Shown one piece after another: positions 1 through 11,200 of a stretch of 64,000 nucleotides of DNA (position 1 is its first letter; each line of letters begins with the position of its first letter). The position numbers were made by a program, and so were the translations under genes. Below the pieces are notes generated by a model. It did no database searches. It saw only the letters and a list, made by a program, of their open reading frames with translations, and had not been told where the DNA came from. The stretch comes from Alnus glutinosa (taxonomy: Eukaryota; Streptophyta; Magnoliopsida; Fagales; Betulaceae), in assembly GCF_958979055.1 (NCBI RefSeq), contig NC_084890.1:26670616-26734615 (forward strand), written 5' to 3'.

Positions 1-20
1 AGAACAGGGATCGGAATGGA

Positions 21-1514
21 GGACTAACCCAGTTTCCGCTTGAGTTGTGAAACATGGAAGACCGGATGAACTAGAGACCCGGTCGGCAGATCCAAGCGAT
101 AAGCCACAGTTCCCACCTTCTGAATGATCTGAAAAGGGCCGTAGAAGCGAGGGGAAAGCTTCGGAGAACGGCGAATTGTAACCGACATCTGACGGTACGG
201 TTGCCAACGGAGGTAAACCCAAGTTCCGACCTCAAAGGTTCTCTCTGACCTTTTTAGATCAGCGTATTTCTTCATCCGATTCTGACTGTTGTGCAGGTTA
301 TGTGTGAGAAACTTCAGGAGCTCATCCTGATGCTTCAGCTTATCTTCAACTGCTGCTAGGTGAGTGGTGCCTGGAAGGCAAGAAAGCAAGCGAGGAGGTA
401 AATACCCATACATCGCCTGAAATGGTGTAACCTTGCTCGAATGATGAAATGCAGTGTTGTAACAGTACTCAGCTGACGGTAGCCACTGAGTCCATTCATG
501 TGGTTTGTCATGCACCATACACCTTAGATAATTCTCTACACACTTGTTCACAGCCTCAGACTGCCCATCTGACTGCGGATGGTAAGCAGTACTGAAGGCT
601 AGAAAAACTCCCTGCAATTTGAATAGTTCTGTCCAGAACTTACTAGTGAAAACTGCATCTCTCTCAGAAACAATAGAGTTAGGAAGGCCATGCAACTTAA
701 AAACATGTTGAACAAACAACTGAGCTAAAGAAGAGGCTGAATATGGATGGCTTAAGGGCAAAAAATGGGCATATTTAGTGAGACGGTCAACAATGACCCA
801 TATCACACTGTGTCCCTTAGAAATAGGAAGACCTTCAATAAAATCCATGGATATGCTGAACCATGGTCTTTCAGGAACTGGTAAGGGCTGTAATAACCCA
901 GCAGGGGACACATTTTCAGCTTTAACCCTCTGACATATATCACACTCCCGCACATAAGCCTTGAGATCATTCTTCATTCCTGGCCAAAAGAAATCCCTCC
1001 TGGCACGATGAATAGTTTTATCATATCCAGCATGACCTGCAAGAGGACTAGCATGTACATAATGCATAATGGATGCTCTGAGTGGTTGGCTGACATATAA
1101 ACGCTTTTTGTACAAAATCAAATCGTCTCTAACTGCATATCTACTATCTGTGAATGTGCCATCTTTAAGTTGTTTAAGTAATGACAATAGTTGAGAATCT
1201 TGAGAATAACTTGCCTTCAATTCAGATAACCAATCTAGAGTAGGGTAAGATATGAGAGAAAGAGATACCTCCTGTAATTCTTGCTCATCCCTGTGAGAAA
1301 GAGCATCAGCCACTTTATTATCCTGGCCTTTCTTGTATTCCACTATAAAATCATACCCCAAGAGTTTGGATACCCACCTTTGTTGCATAGGGGTTCCAAT
1401 TTTCTGCTCCAAAATGAATTTTAGGCGCTGGTGATCAGTTTTAATTCTAAATGGGTGACCTAATAGATAAGGCCTCCATTTCTTCACAGCTGATACTAAT
1501 GCCACCAACTCTTT
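21..1514 (-). pseudogene. Ty3/gypsy RNase H C-terminus and integrase
   Basis: Same frame as the preceding pol segment, directly after the TAA stop. It opens with the RNase H tail (ADALSHRDE) and continues into integrase: an HHCC zinc site (H..H in HASPLAGHAGYDKTIH, C..C in CDICQ), then a DDE core with D in ISMDFIEGLP, D in SERDAVFTSKFW and E in HPQSDGQSEAVNK. All key residues are present. The C-terminal GPY-like block (SPRFYGPFQII) and HPVFHVSQLK follow, then a TAG at 21-23. A chromodomain would normally lie beyond in chromoviral lineages, but that part is outside the window. Confidence 0.92.
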
Positions 1515-3449
1515 CTCTTAAGTAGACATGGAAAGAAATCTACCTTTTAACCCTTGGCTGAAAAAGGCAATAGGCCTCTGACACTGCATAAGCACTGCCC
1601 CAATACCTCTCCCGGATGCATCACATTCTATTTCAAATGGTAAGTTGAAATCCGGTAAGGCCAAAACAGGGGGGTGTGTGACTGCCTTTTTAAGATCCTC
1701 AAAAGCCATGGTATGATCTGCTGTCCAATGAAAAGCATTCTTCTTTAGTAGCCCAGTTAGAACCGCAGCAATAGCCCCATAACCTTTAATGAACTTACGG
1801 TAATATCCCGTAAGACCCAAAAATCCTCTCAAAGCTTTTAGGGACTTAGGAATAGGGCATTCCAACATAGCCTTTAGTTTTGCACTGTCGGCCTTAACAC
1901 CTTCAGCCGATATGATATGCCCCAGATAATCAACTTCTGTGCAACCAAACCTGCACTTGCTTCTTTTAGCATAGAGCTGGTTTTTCCGTAGGATATCTAG
2001 AGTGAGTTCCAAGTGCAAGAAGTGTTCCTGCTGATTTCTGCTATACACCAATATGTCGACAAAAAACACCAAAATGAACTTCCTTAAGTATGGCCTAAAG
2101 ATATCATTCATTAAGCTTTGAAACGTTGATGGGGCATTAGTCAAACCAAAAGGCATGACCAAGAACTCATAGTGGCCCTCATGAGTTCTAAATGCTGTTT
2201 TAGGTACATCCTCGGGCCTTACCTGGATTTGGTGGTATCCTGAACGTAGATCTAGCTTTGAGTAAACTCTAGAACCATGTAACTCATCTAGAAGTTCGTC
2301 TATAACCGGTATAGGGAACTTGTCCTTCACCGTTTCATTATTAAGAGCCCTATAGTCCATACACATTCTCCAAGACCCATCGGCCTTACGAACCAGCAAA
2401 ACGGGAGAGGAAAAAGGGCTTTGACTAGGTACAATGACCCCTGAGGCTAATAGCTCCTGGACAATTTTCTCAATTTCTTCTTTTTGAAAATATGGATATC
2501 TATAGGGTCGAACACATACCGGTTTAGCATCATCTTTAAGCACTATAGCATGGTCATGAGACCTACTGGGAGGGAGTCCCTTTGGTTCAGCAAAAACATC
2601 TTCAAACTGGTGGAGTAATTCTGTCAAGGCAGTGTCTTGAACCGGCACTGTAGAGTTCTCCACATTCTCCAATAACTGAAGCAAAAGTCCCTTCTGACTT
2701 TCTTCTTGAGGGCTGGTAAAATTGGACTCCACCCATAATCTGTTTGCTGCTAAACCTTGTAGTTTACAATGCTGCTGCCCCAATGAAAACTCCATGGTGA
2801 GGTCCTTAAAGTTCCATAAAATGGGACCAAGAGTTGCCAACCACTGGACACCAAGAACTATGTCACACCCAGCCAATACAATTACATAAGATTCAAACAG
2901 AAAATCATGATTCTGCACCTCCACTTTCACACAAGCACATTTTCCTTCACTCACAGCCACTTCACCATTGGCTACTTGAACTTTGACAATACAGGACTTG
3001 TTGATTACTAACTGTAGTTTACTCACCAAGGCTGAATCCAAAAAATTGTGGGTACTCCCACTATCAATCAGAATAACCACCCTGTGCTTTCCAATTCGTC
3101 CAATCACCCTCATAGTCTTAGGGTGAGTGCTGCCTGTAATAGCATGTAAAGAGATCTCTGGAGTAGCTTCACAATAGGAAAACTCCATCATATCAGATTC
3201 TGGCCCTACCGCCTCTGAATGATCTCCTGGTACTTCATTAGAAATAACTTCCACACTTCCGATCAAGAACATCTTAGGGATTGCACAACGATGCCCCGGA
3301 TTCCATCGAGAATCACAATTATAGCACAACCCTTTCTTTCTCCTTTCCTCCATTTGAAGGGGAGTAATCTTCTGAACGGGCACAACATCCCTTTGGAAAT
3401 TACCACTATTCTGCCCAATAACATTGCCTCCCCCTTGAAAAGTACCACT
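1515..3449 (-). pseudogene. Ty3/gypsy pol: zinc knuckle, protease, reverse transcriptase, start of RNase H
   Basis: Residue numbers count from the Met at 3383. A cysteine-rich knuckle (CYNCDSRWNPGHRC, 20-33) opens the region. The aspartic protease has the DSGSTHNF active site near 107. Reverse transcriptase motifs follow: KADGSWRMCMDYRALN (333-348), SKLDLRSGYHQI (375-386), FLVMPFGLTNAPSTFQ (407-422). The catalytic box at 440-443 reads FFVD, so the first of its two aspartates is replaced by valine (codon GTC, plus-strand 2058-2060). RNase H begins with ECDASGRGIGAVL. A TAA stop at 1515-1517 breaks the RNase H domain. The enzyme would be inactive even if the stops were bypassed. Confidence 0.93.
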
Positions 3450-4613
3450 ACTCTACCCTGCAACATTGCCGCCTCCTTTTTGTGCATTAAAAGCAGTAGG
3501 ATTTGGATTAAAATTCCTATAATTTCTTCTTGCAGCTGAAATATTTTCTTCCTGCATTTTTGCTAAGCTAAAAGCTTCTAACAAAGAACCTGGATTAAAC
3601 ATTTTTACTAGAATCCGAATGTCATCCTTGAGTCCACTTAAAAAGCAACTCAGTTTATTATCCTCAGAAACACCTCTTAGTCTATTAGTGATAGACTCAA
3701 ATTTCCCTTTGTATTCTTCCACAGTGGAATATTGTCTAAGCCTCATTAACGTCTCCATGGGGTCATCGTAGGATGAGGGCCCAAACCTAGCTAATAAAGC
3801 AGTAGCGAATCCCTTCCAAGAATTGAATTGGTGGGAGTCACACATGTCTTGATACCATATCAAGGCTTTTCCTTCCATGTGTATGGCAACTAAGCGTAAT
3901 AATTGCCTATAAGAAGTGTTATAGAATTCTACATACTGTTCAACTCTGTACAGCCATTCAACAGGCTCATTCCCATCAAATTTAGGAAAATCAATGCGGA
4001 CTGACCTGGGATTCATACCACTGAAATCCTCCATATTCTGTTCCTGCCCTGCGTGCATATCATCAAAATTGTGCAATCTGGAATGGTAGTCTCCAAGAAA
4101 CCTCCTTCTTGAAGAGAACTCTCCCCGTTGATAACCTGCATCAATTTTGGAATGATAGTGATGAAATCCTTCCACTCTGGGTTCTGGGCCTTGCTTGAAA
4201 AGAAACTCAGAATTCCTCCCATCTTGATACTTGGAACCGCTCACAAGCTCCTCCCTGTGCTGGAATCGGCCATTCGAGTTTTCTTGAAATTGGTAAGCTA
4301 AACCCTCCGTCTGCACTAGTGGCTCATCTTGCTGAATTGGTTGTTTGTCTTTTGCAGGAGCAACAGGAATTGATACGTTCTCACCCCCATTTGGTATCAG
4401 ATGCGTCTTAAGAGCCATTGCAAACTGAGAGGTAATTGTGTCAAACCTCTGCATATTTACTGCTTCATTTCTCTTAAACTCAGAAGTAATTGTGTCAAAT
4501 CTCTGCATATTTGTTTCTTCCGTCTTTCTCTGATTATCCTCAATTCGCTCCACCGATTTCTTCAATGCAGCAACAGTCTCTGCTAACTGGTTCAATTTGG
4601 TACTGTCCGCCAT
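3450..4613 (-). pseudogene. Ty3/gypsy gag (capsid) region
   Basis: The start is the ATG of MADSTKLNQ (4611-4613); the reading frame is open further upstream only through the LTR. The first 70 or so residues are predicted coiled coil (ETVAALKKSVERIED) with a duplicated MQRFDTITS motif. The retrotransposon gag fold follows, with the conserved block from EWLYRVEQY to KALIWYQDM and ALLARFG. Gag forms the virus-like particle. The frame ends at a TAG (3450-3452), but the same frame carries on into the zinc knuckle and protease, so this stop is a lesion in a fused gag-pol gene and not the natural gag end. Confidence 0.9.
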
Positions 4614-4639
4614 GGCAGCTCGTGTCTCCAAGAAAGATT

Positions 4640-4651
4640 GCTCTGATACCA
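4640..4651 (-). other. Primer binding site complementary to initiator tRNA-Met
   Basis: The minus strand reads TGGTATCAGAGC, the usual plant LTR-retrotransposon primer site matching the 3' end of initiator methionine tRNA. It sits three bases inside the LTR end and 26 bases upstream of the gag ATG. Confidence 0.85.
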
Positions 4652-4654
4652 AAT

Positions 4655-5044
4655 TTGTTACACACCTGTAACGTTTATGAGCTATTTTGATAGATTCTTG
4701 TAATGAAATCAACTATGAATTCAATGGAAGAATTGAATTGCATTGATGAATAGTAAAAAAGGATGGTTTTACAAGTAACTTATCTAATTCGAGGTAGATC
4801 GGGCCTCCTTACGAAAATACTAACTACAAACTAACAAATCTCTTCAATGAATCCCTTTCCACTGGAATTGGGCCTTTTAAAGCTATACCCAAACTAAACC
4901 GACTAACAGCTATCGAAAAACAGCTGCGCCGAGCCCAACAAACTCATAATCTTGCTACCCAATAACTGCACGCCACGTAGAACCTTATCCTCAGCTTCCC
5001 AGCTGAAACGCATACTCAACACGTCATCTTCTCAACGTTCTACC
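4655..5044 (-). repeat. 5' LTR of the Ty3/gypsy element (outer border approximate)
   Basis: The inner border is set by the primer site: three bases after it the sequence begins TGTTACACACC on the + strand, i.e. the LTR ends ...GTAACA on the coding strand. The outer border is the nearest TG..CA partner (TGGTAGAACG on the minus strand), giving about 390 bp. The second LTR is outside the window, so neither the length nor the target duplication can be checked. Confidence 0.6.
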
Positions 5045-5069
5045 ATATTCCTTTAGGTGACCTCCTTTC

Positions 5070-5078
5070 AAACCCTAG
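5070..5078 (+). promoter_or_regulatory. Telo-box (AAACCCTAG) in probable NAA38 leader
   Basis: AAACCCTAG is the core plant telo-box, common near transcription starts of housekeeping and translation genes. It lies about 870 bp upstream of the NAA38 ATG, in a leader that probably contains an intron. The adjacent LTR makes the promoter boundary uncertain. Confidence 0.35.
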
Positions 5079-5089
5079 CCGTTGCTGAG

Positions 5090-5330
5090 GCTGGTGACAC
5101 GGCTACCCCCGGTCCATGGGGCGGGCGCGCGGCCATCCCTAGATGGATCTAGGGCTGGCCCGATGGCCACCCCAGGCTCTGCGCGGCCACCCCCGGCCAC
5201 TGGGGGGTGGCCACGCGGCTACCCCCGGTCCATGGGGCGGTCGCGCGGCCACCCCCGGGGTCTGGGGTTGGCGCGAACCTGGGGGTGGCCTTCGGGCCAA
5301 CCCTTTTGTCCGGGCTGTCACTCACCGTCG
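5090..5330. repeat. GC-rich GGCCACCCC module
   Basis: A sharply GC-rich block in an AT-rich neighbourhood, built from repeated units such as GCGGCCACCCCCGG and GGTCCATGGGGCGG. Similar GGCCACCCC-rich blocks occur at 27430-27515 and 53295-53415, the last inside a TTA-flanked transposon. The open frames here are by-products of GC content. It probably lies in the 5'-UTR intron or promoter of NAA38. Confidence 0.5.
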
Positions 5331-5937
5331 GCTCAGGTCAACTCCGACTCCGCCGGTCTGCCCATTGGTGGCGACTCCGGTTGTGGTGGCAGCGGTGGTG
5401 ATGGAGAATGGGGATGGGTTTCAGCGGGTTGGGTGTATGAGTTTGGTGTGATTGGGTGCTTTCACCCTATGGTGCTTTGGTGTGCTAAATTGACGTGTTG
5501 AGTGCTTATTGGTGGGCAAAAAACTCTTGTTTTCTGCCATGACCGTATAGAAGGGGCTCTCTTTCATTGGTGTGTGCTTATCGTTAACCAAGTTCATCCT
5601 TATCCCTGTTTAATTGACACTTAACTTTAAGTTCTTGTGGTGCATGGAAGGATAGTATATGAGGAGCAAAATGTGAATGTGTTGTTTATATCTTAGAATA
5701 GGGGAACTCTTCTTTCTTCTAGATAGGTACTGTTCTAGTAAATCATACAGTTTGTTGGTTTCTATAATCTGTTTTGGAAGGGTAGTTTCTGGTGTCAGGA
5801 CATTAACATTGTTGATTTTGTGACACAAGCTTAAGCTTGTTATTAGTTACTAAACTTGGTTTATCAGCAAGCAAAAGAGGTTGCAATTTCTTTTCTTTTT
5901 GTTTTTCAGATATAGTGATTGATTCAAGTGCACAGAC

Positions 5938-6276
5938 ATGGAACAAGAAGCAGAGAAATCCTTGATTCAGGCAGAAAGTTCTGATGGGTCTAACCCAAAC
6001 AGTTCGGATCTTGTAACTCGTGTAAGGAATATGCTTTATCGCCGAATGCTGGTGGGAATTAGAGATGGACGGTTTTTCTTGGGCACTTTCCACTGCATTG
6101 ACAAGCAAGGAAACATCATTCTCCAAGATACTGTGGAGTATCGTAGCGCCAGACGCTCCTCTCCTTCTCCAATGGAACAGCGGTGCCTCGGTCTTATTCT
6201 CATCCCTTCCTCTTGCCGTTCCTCATGTCATGTGGATTGTTCTATTGAAGAGCAATTGTCACTGCTAAAATTTTAG
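5938..6276 (+). CDS. NAA38: Sm-like protein NAA38/LSMD1, NatC N-terminal acetyltransferase auxiliary subunit
   Basis: This 112-residue protein is one LSM fold with a short acidic N-terminus. The Sm1 part is RRMLVGIRDGRFFLGTFHCIDKQGNIILQD with its conserved G, D and N (about 41-70). The Sm2 part is LGLILIPSSCRSSCHVDC (about 86-103). The central EYRSAR and C-terminal SIEEQLSLL fit the LSMD1/NAA38 family, not spliceosomal Sm or LSM2-8 proteins. In that family the protein joins the NAA30 and NAA35 subunits in the cytosolic NatC complex, which acetylates N-termini beginning Met-hydrophobic. The ATG is the first in frame after a polypyrimidine tract and AG (5908-5909), so a 5'-UTR intron probably ends there. 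The coding part has no intron. The gene converges on DEG5. Confidence 0.88.
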   Translation: MEQEAEKSLIQAESSDGSNPNSSDLVTRVRNMLYRRMLVGIRDGRFFLGTFHCIDKQGNIILQDTVEYRSARRSSPSPMEQRCLGLILIPSSCRSSCHVDCSIEEQLSLLKF

Positions 6277-6459
6277 GGATCAAAGAGCAGTTCTGAATTT
6301 GATAACTTTTCTGCTTTAATCAATGTGATAAGAATCGTTACATTTTCCTTGTTTTGTGATTATTATATTGTTGTTTCTTGAATAGAATAACTCCCAAGAG
6401 TTTTGCTTTTAAGTAAAAGAAGGAATGTTGTAATTGTTATTTGCCCTGGAAATTTTTGC

Positions 6460-7640
6460 CTGAAATGATGTGATGAATTAGGGAGTTCAACTTATGATTG
6501 TCCAGGCGTTCTCTGTTTGCATCATGTGATGGATTATTTCTTTTATCTTTTGCTTTTCCATAGGTTGTCAGGTGCATATGAGTGTTAAGAGTATTTGTAG
6601 TGAACTTTACACTTGAAGCAAAGTTGCTTCTACAATTAAGGTTCTGAATTTGATCCTTATAACAATGTTTATTGTGATTTGATTTAAATATATTCAACTT
6701 CCAGGAAAACCATTGAATTTGGTTTTTATCTGATATTTGGAACTGCTTTTGTGTTTTGAAGAAAATATATCATTTAACTGAAAAAGGATATCCCAAAAAA
6801 CAATGAAAAGCAGGAATTTGAAATAATCATTTGGCTTCATGTTTTATGCCGTTGAAGAGAGATTATTATTGAAGGGTTCCTTGTTGACACTTGAATTTAC
6901 ATTTTTGTTGTCGGTATTTTTTTACCTTATCATTGTATGGAAACGAGCTTGATACATGAATGGAGTTCAACTATCAGCGAGTGTACTTCCTTTTTCCCTG
7001 AAACATTTCATAGCAGGTATGATGCCAATCCAAAAAGTTGATGGAGATCTAAATTGCTTGATCAATTAAATAGGGTTTCTTAGATGACTAATCCTGATCA
7101 TCCATGCTATTATAGAATATTTAAAGATGATGGAAACCGGACGTGGTCAGCTCATGGATGGAAGCCATGTACAAAATTAAACTACATGGATTTGTTGAGA
7201 CCTGACCTTGCATATCACTTTTGGAGCATTTTTCAAAACTCGCTTCAATTCGAAGGATGCCTGGAATTTCAAACAGTAACATATTGAATTGGGACGAGGA
7301 TTTGCTGCACTTGGGTGCCTTCATTAGGAGGGGGCTGCAAGACCCACCTGCTCGAATATGTGTCTTGGGCATGTAGAGGCTGCCCAGGCCAAGTGAACTC
7401 TGCAACCTGGCCTCCTCTCTATGGGGCTGTCAAGCAATTCGGACACCCCAATGTAGTGGTTTTTGGTTGGACTTCGGGTGGGAAATTAATTTTGATTATA
7501 AAAGTAAATGGAAATTGGTTTATATGCAAGCCATAGGCCATTGTATTGGACTTCTGTTTGGTCCAATTTCAATTAGTCTTTACTATTTAGTAGGATGTCC
7601 AATTTCAATTAGTCTTTAATATTTAGTGCATCCTACTTAC
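6460..7640. other. Intergenic, 3' flank of NAA38, no gene recognised
   Basis: AT-rich sequence without a convincing coding region. The two longest open frames (around 7084-7287 and 7121-7405) overlap on opposite strands and match no family I know. Direct repeats of a GTCCAATTTCAATTAGTCTTTA motif occur near 7560-7625. NAA38 transcripts probably end in the first part. Confidence 0.5.
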
Positions 7641-7695
7641 CAAACACTGAAAAACTGGCTTAAAATTAGTTTTTTCTGTGACAATGACAAAACTG

Positions 7696-7900
7696 TTAAA
7701 GTGGAATATCTCTTTCCCTCTTGAATTTGCCACAAAGTACTGCAGCTTGGTGTAATGTGTAGCCAATGGTGAATAGTAGCAATTGAGAAGAGGACTCGTA
7801 AGGAGTTGGTCTCGGCAACCGGGGCAAATGTCTCAAAATAATCAGCACTTGCAACTTGAGTAAAGCCTTTGGTAACAAGACTAGCTTTAGGTCTCACCAT
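7696..7900 (-). pseudogene. Copia reverse-transcriptase fragment
   Basis: The minus strand encodes LVTKGFTQVASADYFETFAP then a diverged ETNSLRVLFSIA. This is the conserved opening of the copia reverse transcriptase, in which the motif GF.Q..G.DY.ETFAPV is diagnostic. Similarity stops about 55 residues in, where the frame is lost, and no LTR, protease or integrase is nearby. It is an isolated dead fragment between two convergent host genes. Confidence 0.75.
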
Positions 7901-7904
7901 ACGT

Positions 7905-8290
7905 ATCTCTCAATTCTTCGATTGAGAGGGGAGGGAGGCCGGTTGACAAGCAATCATCCCCGCACCCATCCCAAAATAGCCAGCGAGAAATTTTTTGTTT
8001 TCTTTGCAGTTCATCAACTTGCTATGATTCTTTGCAATGCCTAAAGGCCACATTATGTGACAATTAAATTAGGCCAAAATTGGTGAAGGATGTAAACTTT
8101 GGGTTGCAGAAACTTGCCACTAAAGCTTTATCTAATTACAAAAAAGAAAATTATAACTAGTTCCTATTGAGCCTTGGAGCTTCTTTCCAAATTATCTAAG
8201 GTAATGAATTTTTACGCCAGGATCTTTTCTGTAAGAAGCCAAACTCAAGGGCCACCTGAAGCATTTGCTTGATATAATTGACAAACATGA
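7905..8290. other. DEG5 3' flank, no gene recognised
   Basis: The stretch after the DEG5 stop contains a short GA-rich segment (7920-7940) and otherwise AT-rich sequence. It should hold the DEG5 3' UTR. I see no coding region. Confidence 0.4.
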
Positions 8291-11200
8291 TCAAAACCTG
8301 TCTTTGTAAGATGTTCCATACACAATGAGGTAAGGTACAGTTCGAACAACAGTGTCGATTGGTACTGCAAAGTTAACACCAGATGATAATCCTGACCCTG
8401 TAATACAATGAAAAATCAAAAGCATTCAAACTTTGATCTAAAGTGGTTTGCTTCTAGCATCTTGATTATATTTTATATTATCATGGAGAAAAGGTTTGTG
8501 AATTTCAAAGTTTTCTGATGATAGTGACTAAATAATTTGTAAGTCTCATGTCTACAGGAGATACATATGCAACTAGGCCTAAACTGGAAGAGCTTTCAAT
8601 TTAACTGAAAACATGGGTCTCTGATGATTATGCAACCAAGGACATGTTTGGTTCTTGCTTTGAAAAGTTGCTTTTGGCAATTCACATTATATCTATTGAA
8701 GATTTTGTCACAGAAGGCAATGCACCTTTGAACAAGTGGTTTAAACTATGCATTCCTGTTGGGAGAAAAATCATGTGCATGGTTTTCATTTCTAGAATAC
8801 AATTAAAGAAACAAATAAATGAAGAAGCATCTATTCACCTTTGCGAGTAAAAGTTGCTGTATTAACTCCAATAACATGGCCATGTGAATCAATTAATGGC
8901 CCACCTGAATTACCTGTAAAGATTTCATCAAAGAAAATTGGAAATCATGTGATAAATACATTTTCTTTCTGAGTTACCAATGCTGATGTTGAAACTAAAA
9001 GCAATATCAGAAGCCACGAAGGATCATCAAATGAAATTGAGACACTTTTCATATTCCAAAAAGCATCAACTATGTCATGTAAGAGCATATTTGCCTGAAA
9101 TTACTCAGTAGAAACTTAGTTTGTAGGGGTTTTCCTAGATGTGCTTGAATTGGATCCAGATTATATCATCTGTGCCTTGGATGGGCTGTCTATTTTGAGG
9201 GTTGCTCATAATATTTAGCCATTCGTTTTCTTACAATAACAACAAAATGAGCACCACGGGGTAATGCCTCATTGTTTGCAAGGTAGCTGATTTTAGTAGT
9301 CTCATCAAACATCCCTCAGTGATAACAAAAAGTAATGGTGATATACTTTTATATGATGGCCTGAACTGAATACATCTGATCTTCTCCACTTAATAGAAAG
9401 AAAAGAACGACTATCAAGAAGTTCATAAGAAGACTGAAATATATTTGAACAGAAAATGAAATTTACCTGCATTAATAGCAGCATCTGTTTGAATAGCTCC
9501 TTTAATAGCCCTTCCATTTGGTGAAGGTATCTCCCTTCCTAATCCACTGACAACCTGCAAGACTCAAGTAACCGGTACATAGATGTTATGTTTTTTACTA
9601 TTGTTAATCCGCTGTATTACTGAAGTAATATGTTAGTTTGTTCACATTAGAGGAGCTACATCTAAAGAATCTCTTGATAATTCCGGGAAAGAAAACAAGT
9701 TCAAAGCTGAACCAGTTCTTGAAATTAGATTAGACGAAGAAAAAAAAGAACATTCTCAATTGACCACTCAAAGTACTCCACAACATCATTGCATAGTTGA
9801 ATAGCTAACTGAAAACAGAATATGACCTCACTTGGGATATTACGAGGTTCACTATGACCCACTTGGGTATTAAAATCCTTTTTGGTTGATATCAAGCGCA
9901 TGCCAGTCATATTACAGAAAATTACCCCAGTTGTCAGAGTGTTCTCATATCCATAAGGATTTCCAATGGCAAAGCAGCTTTGACCCACATGTAAATTTTG
10001 AGACATGCCAAGAACAACAGGCTTTAAATCATACCCTTCAACATCAACCTGCATATGATATTAGGTTAGCCATCACAAAACAATTACCGCATTGCAAATA
10101 GCAGAAAATTTTAATAATTTTACACAGACAACATAATGCAAAACACCCACGCTAATATAGTAATTTAGTCATGTGGAAGGGAATAATAAGTAAGGGAATA
10201 CGTCCTCGAAAGTGCCTTTTAGATCTCACTTGTTTATGCACACAATAAATGGAGTGGAAATGGTACATTAGTCTATATAATCTTTGGAAAGGTGAAGAAA
10301 GCCATTCCTACTCCCCATGTTATCTCACACAAAGATCAATTAGCAAAAATATTCAATTTATCACCACACTTAATATTCAATTTATCACCACAATCATGCT
10401 AAAGGTCCTGCATTCAAATCCCGGGCACACGAGTACAGGTTTTGATGTTGGGGATTGGGGGCATGCTGGGACCGGCTTCTTGGTTATGCCCATTTTTTGT
10501 CTTCTAAGAAAAGAATAATGTAAAATCCAAATCGTGAAATTTATTTCATACACAACTTATCTTTCAATTAACTTCAATACAACCAACTCATCATGACCTT
10601 GGTGATGCTTAGTTTGAACTTCTAACCTAAGTAAAAAACTTTCCTCCATAACTAAACCTTAAAGCTGAGATTTGCTGTCAATCCATCTTTTACCATTAAT
10701 TTTCTTAAGATGGTCGTTACTAATCACAATGGGTTGGTGGGGTTGACTATATATATATATATATATTTATATGCATCTCATGCTAAGCCAAAATGTAACC
10801 ATTATTTCATCTTTTTCAGCTAACTGTTTGTTTAGATGAGCCTTCCAAACACTTATCACAACATGATTCATTCATATTTTTAATCTAACAATGGGCATAT
10901 TAAAGCTTTAGTTGTTATCAGCCACTTATGATCCATTGTGTGGTATACTACCTCTTTATGTTTCACAGATGCACCAAAAGTAATGAATAGAACCAATTAT
11001 GGAAGTTCCTTGAAGAGCTAACTCACCCTGTCTTCTTCTGCAGAATAGTATGTGCAAGCAGATGAAGGATATAGGCTTGTTTTTCTTAACCAGTCAAGTG
11101 AATAATAGTTTTTAGTTTTAGGTCCCTCTTTCTTAACTAAAAGTTCACTGCTTGCACCATTCCTCCTTCAATTCGTGGATATGGGGCCTACATAACCCCT

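Larger units (their letters stand above)
1..5044 (-). mobile_element. Ty3/gypsy LTR retrotransposon, 5' LTR through integrase (3' end outside window)
   Basis: Read on the minus strand, the order is LTR, tRNA-Met-type primer site, gag, protease, reverse transcriptase, RNase H, integrase, which is the Ty3/gypsy order. All coding parts share one reading frame, so the ancestor had a single gag-pol polyprotein. It is now interrupted by in-frame stops at 3450-3452, 1515-1517 and 21-23. The last stop follows the conserved HPVFHVSQLK motif, so the C-terminus and the 3' LTR lie left of the window. With only three stops in about 4.6 kb the copy is decayed but fairly young. Its LTR end lies about 25 bp from the telo-box in the leader of the Sm-like gene to the right. 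Confidence 0.93.

Noticed and set aside
5082..5501. Open frames of 60-139 codons on both strands across the GC-rich block
   Set aside because: Overlapping in several frames and composed of repeats (Pro, Arg, Gly); explained by GC content and lack of stop codons.
10360..10515. TTCAAATCCCGGGC phrase in DEG5 intron 4, like the B box of a tRNA-derived SINE
   Set aside because: No A box, no clear 3' tail or target duplication could be seen; too weak to call.
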